Below, piece after piece: positions 33,872 through 43,157 of a DNA stretch of 64,000 nt (positions within the stretch are counted from its first letter, which is position 1; every line of letters starts with the position of its first letter). The position numbers were made by a program, and so were the translations under genes. Source of the DNA: Bordetella genomosp. 5. Its GTDB lineage: Bacteria; Pseudomonadota; Gammaproteobacteria; Burkholderiales; Burkholderiaceae_B. The stretch lies in contig NZ_NEVN01000010.1 in NCBI RefSeq assembly GCF_002261475.1, positions 1 through 64,000 of the forward strand, given 5' to 3'. The notes beneath the pieces are model-generated. The model worked only from the letters and a program-made list of their open reading frames with translations. It was not told where the DNA came from and ran no database searches.

Positions 33872-35403
33872 CCGCACGGCTGCCGGCCACCATACGCGTC
33901 GAGGGCGGCTACCCCGGCTGGCGCGCGCTCGCGCTGCAGGCGCTGGCCGAGCGCCGCGCGCCCGAGAGCCTGTCCTGGGACGAGCGCATCGCCGGCGCCG
34001 AGCAGATGCAGATGGCCCTGGACGACGCTCCTAACGCGGACGCGAGCGCCGCCCACCCTGCGCCGTCGCCGTCCACCGTGCGCATCTCCCGCTCCCTGGC
34101 CACGCTGCTCCAGGAGGCCGCGCACTATCGCTCGCCCGATCGCTGGGGTCTGCTCTATCGCGTGCTGTGGCGCTGGTGCGAAGGAGACCGCTCGGCCGAG
34201 TCGGCCGCCGACCCCGATGGCGCGCGGCTGCACGCCATGGCCAAGTCGGTGAGGCGCGCCCACCACGACATGATCGCGTACGTGCGCTTTCATCGGCGTG
34301 AAGATCCGAACGCGCTCGGCCCCGACGCCTCCACGCCGGCGCTCGCGATGCCCGAGGCACTGCCCTTGCCGCGCTATCTCGCCTGGTACGAGCCCGAGCA
34401 CGACGTGCTGCATGCCGTGGCCGATCACTTCGCGCGGCGCATGGGCCGCGAAAGCTGGTGGATCGGCACGCCGCAGGGCGCCGCGTTGTGGGACGGACGG
34501 ACCATGCATTTCAGCGATGCTCCGGCCGACGCCAGCATCGTGCCCATCGGCACCGACCGGATCGAACCGCTCTGGCTGGCCTACTACCAGAGCATATTCA
34601 ATCCCGCGCGCCTGAACGAAACCGCGTTGCACCAGCACATGCCGGCGCGCTTCTGGAAAGGCCTGCCCGAAGGCCGGCTGATTCCGGGCATGATCGCCGA
34701 CGCCCGCGCGGGCGCGCGCCGCGTGGGTCAGGCGCAGACGGTGAGCGCGATGCCGGGCAAGGTCGTGGCCGTCGACGCGCAACGCGCCCTGCCCGAGCGT
34801 GCCCTGCCCACGACGCTGGATCAATGCCGCCGCTGCGAGCTCTGGCGCCACGCCACGCAGCCCGTGCCGGGTCGGGGTCCCGAGACCGCGCGCGTGATGC
34901 TGGTGGGCGAGCAGCCGGGCGACCAGGAGGATCTCGCCGGCCGCGCCTTCGTCGGTCCGGCCGGACAGGTGCTGGCCGAGGCCATGCGCCGAGCCGGCGC
35001 CGAGCCCGACAGCCTCTACCTCACCAATGCGGTAAAACATTTCAAATGGACGGCACGCGGCAAGCGCCGCATGCACAAGACGCCGGCGCAACAGGAGGTG
35101 GATGCCTGTCTGCACTGGCTCGAAGAAGAGCGGGCGCGCGTCCGCCCCGACGTGATCGTGACACTCGGCGCCACCGCGCTGCATGCGATCCTCGGCCGTC
35201 ACGCGGCGCTGCAGGAGCACCTGCACACGCCGGTGTGGCTGGGCGACGCGTGGCTGCTACCCACCTGGCACCCCTCCTATGCGTTGCGCGCCACTGGCGA
35301 GAACGCGCGCGAGGAAATCACCGCCGCCATCGCGCAGGCCATTGCACGGGCGCAGGCCATGGTGGGCAGCGGCCCGCCCGCACGGGGCCCGGCGTCCGCG
35401 TAA
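33868..35403 (+). CDS. DUF4130 protein fused to UdgX-type uracil-DNA-binding domain
   Basis: Two-domain DNA-repair protein, 511 aa. Residues 1-290 match the DUF4130 family known as a partner of the radical SAM protein (PDRWGLLYRVLWRWCEG; LPRYLAWYEPEHDVLHAVADHFARR). Residues 313-500 are a family-4-like uracil-DNA glycosylase: two cysteines in CRRCELW, GEQPGDQED near 348, and the UdgX-specific loop KRRMH whose H403 corresponds to the His that crosslinks covalently to uracil in mycobacterial UdgX; HPSY follows near 470. So it should capture uracil in DNA rather than turn over. It is co-translated with the radical SAM protein and probably SOS-induced. Confidence 0.92.
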   Translation: MTARLPATIRVEGGYPGWRALALQALAERRAPESLSWDERIAGAEQMQMALDDAPNADASAAHPAPSPSTVRISRSLATLLQEAAHYRSPDRWGLLYRVLWRWCEGDRSAESAADPDGARLHAMAKSVRRAHHDMIAYVRFHRREDPNALGPDASTPALAMPEALPLPRYLAWYEPEHDVLHAVADHFARRMGRESWWIGTPQGAALWDGRTMHFSDAPADASIVPIGTDRIEPLWLAYYQSIFNPARLNETALHQHMPARFWKGLPEGRLIPGMIADARAGARRVGQAQTVSAMPGKVVAVDAQRALPERALPTTLDQCRRCELWRHATQPVPGRGPETARVMLVGEQPGDQEDLAGRAFVGPAGQVLAEAMRRAGAEPDSLYLTNAVKHFKWTARGKRRMHKTPAQQEVDACLHWLEEERARVRPDVIVTLGATALHAILGRHAALQEHLHTPVWLGDAWLLPTWHPSYALRATGENAREEITAAIAQAIARAQAMVGSGPPARGPASA

Positions 35404-35502
35404 CCGTGGCACCCCGCCAAGCTTCGTTACACCCTGCCGCAACTCCATCGCCATGAGGTTATACAAACCTTACATACCCCTTAAACCCAGAATGGAGACC
35501 GC

Positions 35503-37032
35503 ATGGCCGACGCAGCACGCCACCCCTCACCCCCACAAACGGCCGCGCCGAGTCCCCAGGAAAAACCCCGCGTCAAACCGATTCCGGTCGCCGTGGGCGC
35601 CGCGCTGTGCGGCATCTTGTTGATGCTGCCGGCGCCGGAAGGCATGTCACCCGAGGCGTGGCGTCTGTTGGCGGTGGCCGTGCTGATGATCGCGTGGTGG
35701 ATCACCGAGGCCGTGCCCGTCGCGGTCACGGCTCTGCTGCCGGTGGCGCTGTTCCCGCTGGTGGGCGCCACCACGGCGCGCGAGGCGACCACCCCCTACG
35801 GCGACCCCATCATCTTTCTGTTCATGGGCGGCTTCTTCCTCGCGATGGCGATGGAGCGCTGGAACCTGCATCGCCGCATCGCGCTCAATATCGTGTCGCG
35901 CACCGGCTCGCAGCAGCATCGCATCGTGGGCGGCTTCATGCTGGCCACCGCGTTCTGTGGCCTGTGGGTGTCGAACACCGCCACCGCCGTGATGATGCTG
36001 CCCGTCGCGCTCTCCGTCGCGGGCCTCATCAGCCAGAAGGGCGGATCGTCGAAATTTCCGCTGGCGCTGATGCTGTCGGTGGCCTATGCCGCGTCGATCG
36101 GCGGCATCGGCACCCTGATCGGCACGCCGCCGAATGCGCTGCTGGCCGGCGCGCTCAGCCGCACCTATGGCTACGACATCGGCTTTGCGCAGTGGATGAT
36201 TTTCGGCATGCCCATCATGCTCGTGATGCTGTTCGGCGCCTGGCTGCTGCTCACGCGCGTGTCGATCCGCCTGGACCGCAAGACACTCGAAGGCGCCGAC
36301 GAACTGTTCCGCTCGCAGCTGGATGAGCTCGGCACCTGGTCCAAGGCCGAACGCCGCGTGGCCGGCGTCTTCATCGTGACGGCCACGGCGTGGATCTTCC
36401 GCAGCGTGCTCGATCAGTACATCCCCGGCCTGTCGGACGCCTCGATCGCGGTGCTGGCCGCCATCGCGCTGTTCGTGATTCCGTCGGGCGAGAAAGATGG
36501 CGGCGCACTCGTGAACTGGGCGATGACCAAAAACCTGCCGTGGGGCATCCTCGTGCTGTTCGGCGGCGGCCTGAGCCTGTCGGCCGCGGTGGTCGGCACC
36601 GGCCTCGACGAATGGATCGGTGGCCAGCTCGGCGGTTACGCCAGTGCCCTGCCCACGTTCGGCGTGGTCATTCTGGTGGCGCTCGTCGTGCTCGTCATGA
36701 CCGAGTTCATGTCCAACACCGCCACCGCCGCCACGTTCCTTCCGATCGTGGCGGGTCTGGCGATGAACCTCGGCGAAAACCCGCTGCTGCTGATGGTGCC
36801 CGCCACGCTGGCCGCCTCGATGACCTTCATGCTGCCGGTGGCCACGCCGCCGAATGCGCTGGTGTTCAGCTCGGGCTACATCACCATCCCGCAGATGGCG
36901 AAGCACGGCTTCCTGATGAATGTGCTGTCGCTGCTCGTGATCACGGGCCTGGGTTACTGGCTGTTGATCACGTTCTTCGGTGCCGTGGCCGGAGAGATGC
37001 CCGACTGGGCGAGCAACGCCGCGCCGCAGTAA
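35503..37032 (+). CDS. SLC13/DASS-family sodium-coupled anion symporter
   Basis: Inner-membrane divalent-anion:Na+ symporter, 509 aa, with about 11-12 helices. The two repeated Ser-Asn-Thr signatures that bind sodium and carboxylate are clear: WVSNTATAVMMLPVAL (about 160) and EFMSNTATAATFLPIVAG (about 405), each followed by a T-P-P-N-A motif (TLIGTPPNALLAGA, VATPPNALVFSS). The likely substrates are succinate, fumarate, malate or sulfate. A Pro-rich 30-residue cytoplasmic N-terminus precedes the first helix. It is a single gene with good ribosome binding (GGAGA) and a hairpin terminator downstream. Confidence 0.92.
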   Translation: MADAARHPSPPQTAAPSPQEKPRVKPIPVAVGAALCGILLMLPAPEGMSPEAWRLLAVAVLMIAWWITEAVPVAVTALLPVALFPLVGATTAREATTPYGDPIIFLFMGGFFLAMAMERWNLHRRIALNIVSRTGSQQHRIVGGFMLATAFCGLWVSNTATAVMMLPVALSVAGLISQKGGSSKFPLALMLSVAYAASIGGIGTLIGTPPNALLAGALSRTYGYDIGFAQWMIFGMPIMLVMLFGAWLLLTRVSIRLDRKTLEGADELFRSQLDELGTWSKAERRVAGVFIVTATAWIFRSVLDQYIPGLSDASIAVLAAIALFVIPSGEKDGGALVNWAMTKNLPWGILVLFGGGLSLSAAVVGTGLDEWIGGQLGGYASALPTFGVVILVALVVLVMTEFMSNTATAATFLPIVAGLAMNLGENPLLLMVPATLAASMTFMLPVATPPNALVFSSGYITIPQMAKHGFLMNVLSLLVITGLGYWLLITFFGAVAGEMPDWASNAAPQ

Positions 37033-37063
37033 GCGAGCCCCGGCGACACGGCCTGGACGAAAC

Positions 37064-37105
37064 GGGCCCCTGCATACCGGATCGGCATCCGGCTCGCAGG
37101 GGCCC
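37064..37105. terminator. Bidirectional hairpin terminator
   Basis: Stem GGGCCCCTGC (37064-37073) / GCAGGGGCCC (37096-37105), with an inner CCGGAT/ATCCGG pairing, between the convergent symporter and phnE genes. Confidence 0.7.
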
Positions 37106-37130
37106 ATTCACATCCTGCGCCCGCGGCGCC

Positions 37131-37934
37131 TCAGATCAGCGCCTCGCGCACCTTGCGCGATACCCATTCCGCGATGAACACCGTGCCCAGAATGGCCGCG
37201 AAGATCACGGTCACCTGCGGCCAGGCCAGCGTGTCGACGGACGCCGCGAGCGGCAGGCCGATCCCGCCCGCCCCCACGATGCCCAGCACGGTGGACTCGC
37301 GGATGTTGATGTCCCAGCGATAGACCGTGGTGCTCACCAGCGAAGGCAATACCTGCGGCACCACGCCGTATACCAGCACCTGCGGCGCGGTGGCGCCGGT
37401 GGCGGAGATGGCCTCCACCTGCTTGGCGTCGATTTCTTCGATGGCCTCGTACAGCAGCTTGCCGATGAAACCCACCGAGCGCAGCGCGATTGCGATGATG
37501 CCGGCCAGCACGCCCGGGCCCACCACCGTGACCAGCAACATGGCCCAGATCAACGAGTTGATCGAGCGCGACGCCACGATGATGCCCAGAGCCAGCGGAC
37601 GCAGCAGCGCGCGGCTGGGCGTGGTGTTGCGCGCCGCCAGAAAGGCGACCGGCACGGCGATCACGGTGCCGATGGCGGTGCCCAGCGTGGCGATGTTGAG
37701 CGTGTCCCAGAGCGGCTGCAGCAGCTGGGGCACATAGCTCCAGCGCGGCGGCCACATGCGCGACACCAGATCCCAGCCCGCCGCCGGCGCATCCGCCGCG
37801 AAGGCCCAGATCGTGTTGTCGGACATCTGTTTCCAGCTGACCATGAACACCAGCGCGCCGAACATCCAGAGCAGCCAGTTCCAGCGCTGCGATCCCGGCG
37901 CGTGACGCCGCCAGAGCGGCGGCGCGGCGTTCAC
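37131..37934 (-). CDS. phnE: Phosphonate-type ABC transporter permease (second PhnE)
   Basis: Inner-membrane permease, 267 aa, with about six helices and the EAA-type loop (VEAISATGATAPQVLVYGVVPQV) contacting the ATPase. I choose the GTG at 37934, which overlaps the stop of the preceding permease gene (GTGA) and has GGAGG six bases upstream; the longer ATG start would overlap it by 43 bp. It is the last gene of the phnD-phnC-phnE-phnE operon; the two permeases are paralogues that would form a heterodimeric channel. Confidence 0.9.
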   Translation of the reverse strand: MNAAPPLWRRHAPGSQRWNWLLWMFGALVFMVSWKQMSDNTIWAFAADAPAAGWDLVSRMWPPRWSYVPQLLQPLWDTLNIATLGTAIGTVIAVPVAFLAARNTTPSRALLRPLALGIIVASRSINSLIWAMLLVTVVGPGVLAGIIAIALRSVGFIGKLLYEAIEEIDAKQVEAISATGATAPQVLVYGVVPQVLPSLVSTTVYRWDINIRESTVLGIVGAGGIGLPLAASVDTLAWPQVTVIFAAILGTVFIAEWVSRKVREALI

Positions 37935-38725
37935 AGGAACCTCCTGCGCACGTGACCGGACAGGTATTCGCACATCATCACGATCGCGATCACCAGCAGC
38001 AGAATCGCGGCGGCCGTCTCGAACTCATAGCGGTCGAACGCGGTGTTCAGCGTGGCGCCGATACCGCCGGCGCCCACGATGCCGATGATGGCCGCCTCGC
38101 GGAAGTTGATGTCCAGGCGATAGATCGACAGGCCGATCAGACGCGGCATCACCTGCGGCTGCACGGCGTAGACGATCCATTGCGGCCAGGCGGCGCCGGT
38201 GGCGCGCACGGCCTCGAGCTGCGAGCGGTCGGCCGTCTCGATCTCTTCGGCGAGCAGCTTGCCCAGAAATCCCATGGAGGCGATGGTCAGCGTAATCATG
38301 CCGGCCAGCGGCCCGAAGCCGAACATCTTGACCAGCAGGATGGCGATGATGAGCTCCGGAAACGCCCGCGAGATCGCGATGAAGCCCCGGCACAGCGCAT
38401 AGATCGGCGCAGGGCTGATATTGCGCGCGGCGCCCAGGCCCACCGGAATGCTCAGCACGATGCCGAGCGCGGTGGCGACCACCGTCATGGCCAGGCTCTC
38501 GATCAGCCCTTCGCTGATTTCGCGCCAGCGGCTCACGAAATCCGGCTGGGCGAACGCGGCGACGAAGCGCCAGCCTCGCACCAGCCCTTCGGCCACGCGG
38601 TTCCAGTCGACCGCGACCGAGTTGAGCGCGGCATACAGATACAGGCCCGCGAGCAGCCAGAGCAGCGCACGCGTGCGGGCCGAGCGGATGAAAGGCGGCT
38701 TGCGCCATTGCAGGGCCGTGCTCAT
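37931..38725 (-). CDS. phnE: Phosphonate-type ABC transporter permease (first PhnE)
   Basis: Inner-membrane permease, 264 aa. The ATPase-contacting EAA loop reads [23 protein letters not shown] and is followed by the [20 protein letters not shown] segment typical of PhnE. It overlaps the ATPase gene by 4 bp and the second permease gene by 4 bp. With PhnD and PhnC it should import phosphonate, phosphite or another phosphorus compound. No C-P lyase (phnG-M), phnX or ptxD gene is in the window. Confidence 0.92.
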   Translation of the reverse strand: MSTALQWRKPPFIRSARTRALLWLLAGLYLYAALNSVAVDWNRVAEGLVRGWRFVAAFAQPDFVSRWREISEGLIESLAMTVVATALGIVLSIPVGLGAARNISPAPIYALCRGFIAISRAFPELIIAILLVKMFGFGPLAGMITLTIASMGFLGKLLAEEIETADRSQLEAVRATGAAWPQWIVYAVQPQVMPRLIGLSIYRLDINFREAAIIGIVGAGGIGATLNTAFDRYEFETAAAILLLVIAIVMMCEYLSGHVRRRFL

Positions 38726-39600
38726 GCGGCGGCCTGTGCAACGCGCAAGGTGTCCACGCGTGGCGGATGGGCCGCGGCGGGCTCGGCCTGCGCCGGCTCG
38801 TCCGTGGCACCGGCGTCGTGATGCCAGTCTTCCATGCCGTAGATCTCGGTCAGCACCTGCGGCACCAGCCCGGCGGGCGCGCCGTCATAGACCAGCTGAC
38901 CCTTGCGCAGTCCGACGATGCGGTCGGCGAACTGCGTGGCGAGCGCCACGTCATGGATGTTGATGATGGCCGAGAGACCGCGCTCGCGGCAGATCTCGCA
39001 GAGCAGACGCATGATCTGGCGCGAGGTCTTGGGATCGAGACTGGCGGTGGGCTCGTCGACCAGCAGCAGTTGCGGATCCTGCATCAGGGCGCGGGCAATG
39101 CCCACGCGCTGGCGCTGCCCGCCCGACAGCGCGTCGGCGCGCTTGTTCTCGAAGCCCGCCAGACCGACGCGGTCCAGCAGATAGAACGCCTGCTGCACGT
39201 CGGCGGCGGGATAGCGGCGCGCCCAGCTGCGCCAGAAACCCGTATAGCCGAGCCGGCCCGACAGCACGTTCTCCATGACCGTCAGCCGTTCGACCAGCGC
39301 GTATTCCTGGAAGATCATGCCGAGCTGACGCCGCGTGCGGCGCAACTCGCGCGCCGACTGCGTGGGCAGGCTCTGACCATTCAGGCGCACGTCACCGCCC
39401 GAGGGCTCCACGAGGCGGTTGATACAGCGGATCAAGGTGCTCTTGCCGGCCCCGGACGGGCCGATCAGCGCGAGCACCTGACCGCGCGGCACGCTCAGAT
39501 CCACGTGGTCGAGCGCGAGATCCCCCGTGGGATAGCGCTTGACCAACTTCTGCAGACTGAGCAGGGGGGCATCGCCCCCCGCGTCGCGCGCGCCGCTCAT
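38722..39600 (-). CDS. phnC: Phosphonate-type ABC transporter ATP-binding protein
   Basis: ABC ATPase, 292 aa. Walker A is GPSGAGKST (about 42-50), the signature [15 protein letters not shown], Walker [13 protein letters not shown], and the H-loop His lies in [10 protein letters not shown]. The C-terminal 40 residues beyond the PhnC core are Ala/Pro-rich. It overlaps both the upstream phnD and the downstream phnE by 4 bp, so the four genes form a single coupled operon. It powers import by the PhnE pair. Confidence 0.93.
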   Translation of the reverse strand: MSGARDAGGDAPLLSLQKLVKRYPTGDLALDHVDLSVPRGQVLALIGPSGAGKSTLIRCINRLVEPSGGDVRLNGQSLPTQSARELRRTRRQLGMIFQEYALVERLTVMENVLSGRLGYTGFWRSWARRYPAADVQQAFYLLDRVGLAGFENKRADALSGGQRQRVGIARALMQDPQLLLVDEPTASLDPKTSRQIMRLLCEICRERGLSAIINIHDVALATQFADRIVGLRKGQLVYDGAPAGLVPQVLTEIYGMEDWHHDAGATDEPAQAEPAAAHPPRVDTLRVAQAAA

Positions 39601-40568
39601 TGGCAGGTATAGGCCACCTTCATGGCCTGATCGATCTCACGCACCACCGCCCAGTGTTCTTTGTAGGTGATGGGGATGAAGGCTTCCTGCGCCGGCTCGG
39701 CCTTGCCGAATTCCTTCAGCAGCTGCGTGCCTTCCCAGTTGAAGGTGAAGAAGGCCTGACGCACCTTCTCGGCCAGCTCGGGCTTGAGGTTGTAGACGTA
39801 GCCATAGCCCGTGGTCGGGAACGACTGCGACTTGTAGATGCTGCGGATCTTGCTGTCGTCCACCGCCTTGCGCGCGATCATGCGGTTCATTACCGAGTTG
39901 GCCACGGCCGCGGCGTCGTAGTCTTTATTGGCCACGCCGATCACGGAGTTGTCGTGCTTGCCCGAGAACGCGGTCTTGTAGTCCTTGTCGGCCTGCATGC
40001 CATAGGCGCTGGCCAGCAGCGCCGAGGGGGCCTTGTAGCCGGAGTTCGACGTTTGCGACGTGAAGGCGATGGTCTTGCCCTTCAGGTCTTCGATCTTCTT
40101 CGCGCTGCTGTCGGCCGGCACGATGATTTCCATCTCGTAGCCGTAGGCGCCCTGCTTGCTCGCCATCATCGTGAACGGCACGAAGCCGGCGCAGTTGACG
40201 GCTAGCGGATTGCTGCCGGTATTGAAGCCGGCCACGTGCAGACGGCCGGCGCGCATGGCTTCGAGCTGGGCGGCGTTGGACTGCACCGGGAAGAACTGCA
40301 CCTTCTTGCCCGTGGTCTTTTCCATATGGCGCAGGAACTCATCCCACACGCCGCGGTAGACCTCCGGATCTTCGACCGGCGTGTAGGCGAAGATCAGCGT
40401 CGCCGGATCGATCCATTGCTTGGGATCGGTGGGCGCATCGGCGACCATGTCGCCGTTGGCATCGCAGAATTTCTTGTCGAGCGTGCCGCGCTCGCAGTCG
40501 GCGGCGCTGGCCGAGGTGGCGGCCAACGAGGCCATGCCGATGAGGGTGAGGCTGAGCAGTTTCTTCAT
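39597..40568 (-). CDS. phnD: Phosphonate-type ABC transporter substrate-binding protein
   Basis: Periplasmic receptor of the PhnD/PtxB family, 323 aa. The signal peptide runs to about SAS-A-ADCE (residue 23). The core contains [21 protein letters not shown], the [19 protein letters not shown] ligand-binding region and [23 protein letters not shown], the last being the phosphonate-binding Thr/Ser loop. The ATG at 40568 gives a proper signal peptide; the longer frame does not. It is the first gene of phnDCEE. Whether the ligand is phosphonate or phosphite cannot be told. Confidence 0.93.
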   Translation of the reverse strand: MKKLLSLTLIGMASLAATSASAADCERGTLDKKFCDANGDMVADAPTDPKQWIDPATLIFAYTPVEDPEVYRGVWDEFLRHMEKTTGKKVQFFPVQSNAAQLEAMRAGRLHVAGFNTGSNPLAVNCAGFVPFTMMASKQGAYGYEMEIIVPADSSAKKIEDLKGKTIAFTSQTSNSGYKAPSALLASAYGMQADKDYKTAFSGKHDNSVIGVANKDYDAAAVANSVMNRMIARKAVDDSKIRSIYKSQSFPTTGYGYVYNLKPELAEKVRQAFFTFNWEGTQLLKEFGKAEPAQEAFIPITYKEHWAVVREIDQAMKVAYTCQ

Positions 40569-40671
40569 GATCCCCGCGCTTCCTTTTTTGGATAATCCGT
40601 GGGATTCTGCGGGGGTTTCGTGACACGTCCATGACGCTACGTCACCGTATCGGCATCCTGTTTCTGTTCCC

Positions 40672-41436
40672 ATGACCGCTCTCCCTCCCGCTCGTGAAGG
40701 CTATTGGTACGACGCGACCGACCCGCGCACCGAGCTCGTGCGCGAGGGCGCACGCGTGCGCCGCGCCGCCTCGGGCCCGCCCTGGATCGTGGTCGACCAG
40801 CACATCGCCTCCATCACCATCGGCAGCCACTGGCCGGGCCGATTGTGGCGCGTGCGCGTGACCGTGCTGGGCGATATGTCGGGCCTGGTCGCCGAGCCCG
40901 GTTATTGGCGCGCAAGCGAGATCGAGCTCATCGACGCGCTGCCGCTGTCGGCGCTGTTCGGCCCGCACGGCGACGCGGTGCTCGACGTGCTCGCCCGCAT
41001 CGAAAGCCTGTCTGTCGCGCAGGCAACGGCGCTGTCGAACGCGAACGCGCTCGCGCCCGACGCCGAGGCGGCATATGGCCGCGCCTGGGCTCACTGGTCG
41101 GAGGGCACGCCCGCATCCGCCGCCACGCCTGCGCAGGATTGGGCTGGCACGCTCGCCGCGTCGTCCCGCGGCGGCGCTGCGCGTTCGCCCGTGCACGGCG
41201 GTTTCATGCTCATTCACGGCCAGCTCTGGAAGCGGGCGCAGGCCATCGGCGGCGCGGATGCGATCCTGCGCACCGAAGACGAAGACGGCGAGATCGAAGA
41301 GACGCTCGCCGCCCCCTGGGACGGCGCCTGCTCGGCGCTGCTGCACGCGGCCATGGCGCGCGGCGCGCCCGGTTTGGTCCCGGCGGCCGACAGCACTACA
41401 CTCACGCGGGCCTTCGATACCGTCTTCGGCGGCTGA
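40672..41436 (+). CDS. Hypothetical protein, 254 aa
   Basis: I do not recognise the family. It is a cytoplasmic-looking protein without membrane segments. The N-terminal half is beta-rich (PPWIVVDQHIASITIGSHWPGRLWRVRV) and ends in helices with many Ala residues; a linker (about 140-170) rich in Ala/Ser/Gly separates a C-terminal part with MLIHGQLWKRAQAIGGADAI. It is divergent from phnD across 103 bp and precedes the MFS gene by 144 bp. Codon usage is normal for the window, so it is likely a native gene. Confidence 0.65.
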   Translation: MTALPPAREGYWYDATDPRTELVREGARVRRAASGPPWIVVDQHIASITIGSHWPGRLWRVRVTVLGDMSGLVAEPGYWRASEIELIDALPLSALFGPHGDAVLDVLARIESLSVAQATALSNANALAPDAEAAYGRAWAHWSEGTPASAATPAQDWAGTLAASSRGGAARSPVHGGFMLIHGQLWKRAQAIGGADAILRTEDEDGEIEETLAAPWDGACSALLHAAMARGAPGLVPAADSTTLTRAFDTVFGG

Positions 41437-41580
41437 CAGTCTGCTGACTGCAGCCGCACGGAGAGGGCGCTACGCGCCGCGGGATCGTGTGCCTTGCGCC
41501 GCCTGCCGTGGGCGCGCATGCCTTGATGCAGCCTCGGGCGCTTCTGCTTCGGCGCCTCGAGTTCGACCCGCAGCCCCGAC

Positions 41581-42780
41581 ATGTCGCAACCAGACACCTT
41601 CAATCTGAAGAAGATCGCCGTTCCGGCGTTCGGCCCTTCCCTGCTTTACGGCATCAGCAACGGCGCCATCCTGCCGGTGGTGGCGCTCACCGCGCACAAC
41701 GAGGGCGCCTCGGTCGCCGTGGCCGGTCTCATCACCGCGCTGATCGGCGTCGGCTCGCTCTTCTCCAATATCCCCTCCGCGCTGCTCACGCAGCGCTACG
41801 GCGAGAAGCGCGCGATGGCGGGCGCCGCGCTGCTGAGCGTGACCGGGCTGCTGCTGGTGATCTTCGTGCCGCTGCTGTGGGTGCTCGCGCTGGCGATGCT
41901 GATGCAGGGCGTCGCCCAATCGGTGTTCCAGCTGGCGCGCCAGAGCTACCTGATCGAGCTCGTGCCGTTCTCGTTCCGCGCCCGTGCGCTGTCGACGCTG
42001 GGCGGCACGACACGTATCGGCACGTTCATCGGCCCGTTCGCCGGCGCGGCGCTGATCCACCTGATCGGGCTGGACGGCGCGTACTGGATCGCGATCGCCG
42101 CGATGCTCGGTGCGGGCGGCATCGCGCTCGCCGCCCCCGACCTGGACGTGCGGCCGACGGCCGGCGCCGCCACGCCCGCGCTCGGCATGGCGCAGATCGC
42201 CCGCGATCATCGCAAGGTCTACGCCACGCTGGGCGTCGGCATCATGCTGATCAGCGCCCTGCGCGCCTCACGTCAGGTGGTGATCCCCCTCTGGGCCGCC
42301 AGCCTCGGCCTCGACGCCGCCACCACATCGCTCATCTACGGGCTCGTGGCAGCGGTGGACATGTCGGTGTTCTATCCGGCGGGCCGCGTCATGGACCGCT
42401 ACGGCCGCCTGTGGGTCGCGCTGCCCTGCTCGCTCATCATGGGCCTCAGCCTGATGGCGATTCCGCTCACGACCGGGGTGGTGAGCTTCGTGGTGGTGTC
42501 GCTGCTGCTGGGCTTTGGCAACGGGATCGGATCCGGCATCGTGATGACCCTGGGCGCCGACGCCGCGCCGGCCGGCGCGCGCACCAAGTTCCTGGGCATC
42601 TGGCGCCTGATGGCCGACCTGGGCACCAGCGGCGGCCCGGTGGTGCTCTCCGGACTGGCCGCCCTCATTTCGCTGGGCGCGGGCTCGGTCGGCGTGGGCC
42701 TGCTGGGCCTGATCGCGGCCTCGGTCTTCTGGCGCTGGCTGCCGCCCGGGGCGCACGGCCCCGAGACGGGCAAGCATTGA
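41581..42780 (+). CDS. MFS transporter
   Basis: Major-facilitator protein, 399 aa, 12 helices. The first helix (AVPAFGPSLLYGISNGAILPVVAL) and loop 2-3 (SALLTQRYGEKRAMAGAALL, a degenerate G-x3-D-R-x-G signature) are visible; helix 5 carries FIGPFAGAALIHLIG, an antiporter-type G-P motif, which favours export. The ATG at 41581 follows no strong ribosome-binding site. It appears monocistronic. The substrate is unknown. A long alternative frame (41487-43145) over this gene is a shadow. Confidence 0.85.
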   Translation: MSQPDTFNLKKIAVPAFGPSLLYGISNGAILPVVALTAHNEGASVAVAGLITALIGVGSLFSNIPSALLTQRYGEKRAMAGAALLSVTGLLLVIFVPLLWVLALAMLMQGVAQSVFQLARQSYLIELVPFSFRARALSTLGGTTRIGTFIGPFAGAALIHLIGLDGAYWIAIAAMLGAGGIALAAPDLDVRPTAGAATPALGMAQIARDHRKVYATLGVGIMLISALRASRQVVIPLWAASLGLDAATTSLIYGLVAAVDMSVFYPAGRVMDRYGRLWVALPCSLIMGLSLMAIPLTTGVVSFVVVSLLLGFGNGIGSGIVMTLGADAAPAGARTKFLGIWRLMADLGTSGGPVVLSGLAALISLGAGSVGVGLLGLIAASVFWRWLPPGAHGPETGKH

Positions 42781-42881
42781 AGCTCAGCGCATCTGCGGCG
42801 CGCGCCACGATACCAGCGCACGGCCGCGGGCGCGAGGCTTGCTATAACTATGCCTGCAGCAACTCTTTCGGGGCGCAGTCC

Positions 42882-43145
42882 ATGTCTGTCTTCACGTCGA
42901 GCCGCTATGCCGCGGTGATTCTTCTCGCGGCCCTGGCCGGCTGTTCGAGCAAGCCCAGCGCGCCCGACGGGCACGGCCAGACACGCGCCGAGGATGGCCG
43001 CGTCGCCAACGACTGCGGCTGGTTCCGCAGCCGCTGCATGTTCGAAGGCTCTTATGAATCCGGCGAACGCGCCTACGCCGAGCAGGAAGCGCGCCGGCTC
43101 AACCAGGCCGAACTCGAACGGCTGCGCCGCGCCAGCAGCCGCTGA
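42882..43145 (+). CDS. Small lipoprotein
   Basis: 87-aa predicted lipoprotein. The signal sequence ends in the lipobox LAGC (Cys21), so the mature protein is lipid-anchored and about 67 residues. It is hydrophilic and has a C-terminal helix rich in Glu/Arg/Ala (AEQEARRLNQAELERLRRA). Two further cysteines (NDCGWFRSRCMF) could form a disulfide. A TATAAC-like element lies 30 bp upstream. It ends 12 bp before the convergent GntR gene. The function is unknown. Confidence 0.7.
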   Translation: MSVFTSSRYAAVILLAALAGCSSKPSAPDGHGQTRAEDGRVANDCGWFRSRCMFEGSYESGERAYAEQEARRLNQAELERLRRASSR

Positions 43146-43157
43146 CGCCCGCGCCGC

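Noticed and set aside
41487-42870. Upstream part of a 552-codon plus frame that ends in the small lipoprotein
   Set aside because: It overlaps the MFS transporter in another frame and is Arg-rich shadow sequence. Only the last 87 codons, with a lipobox, look real.
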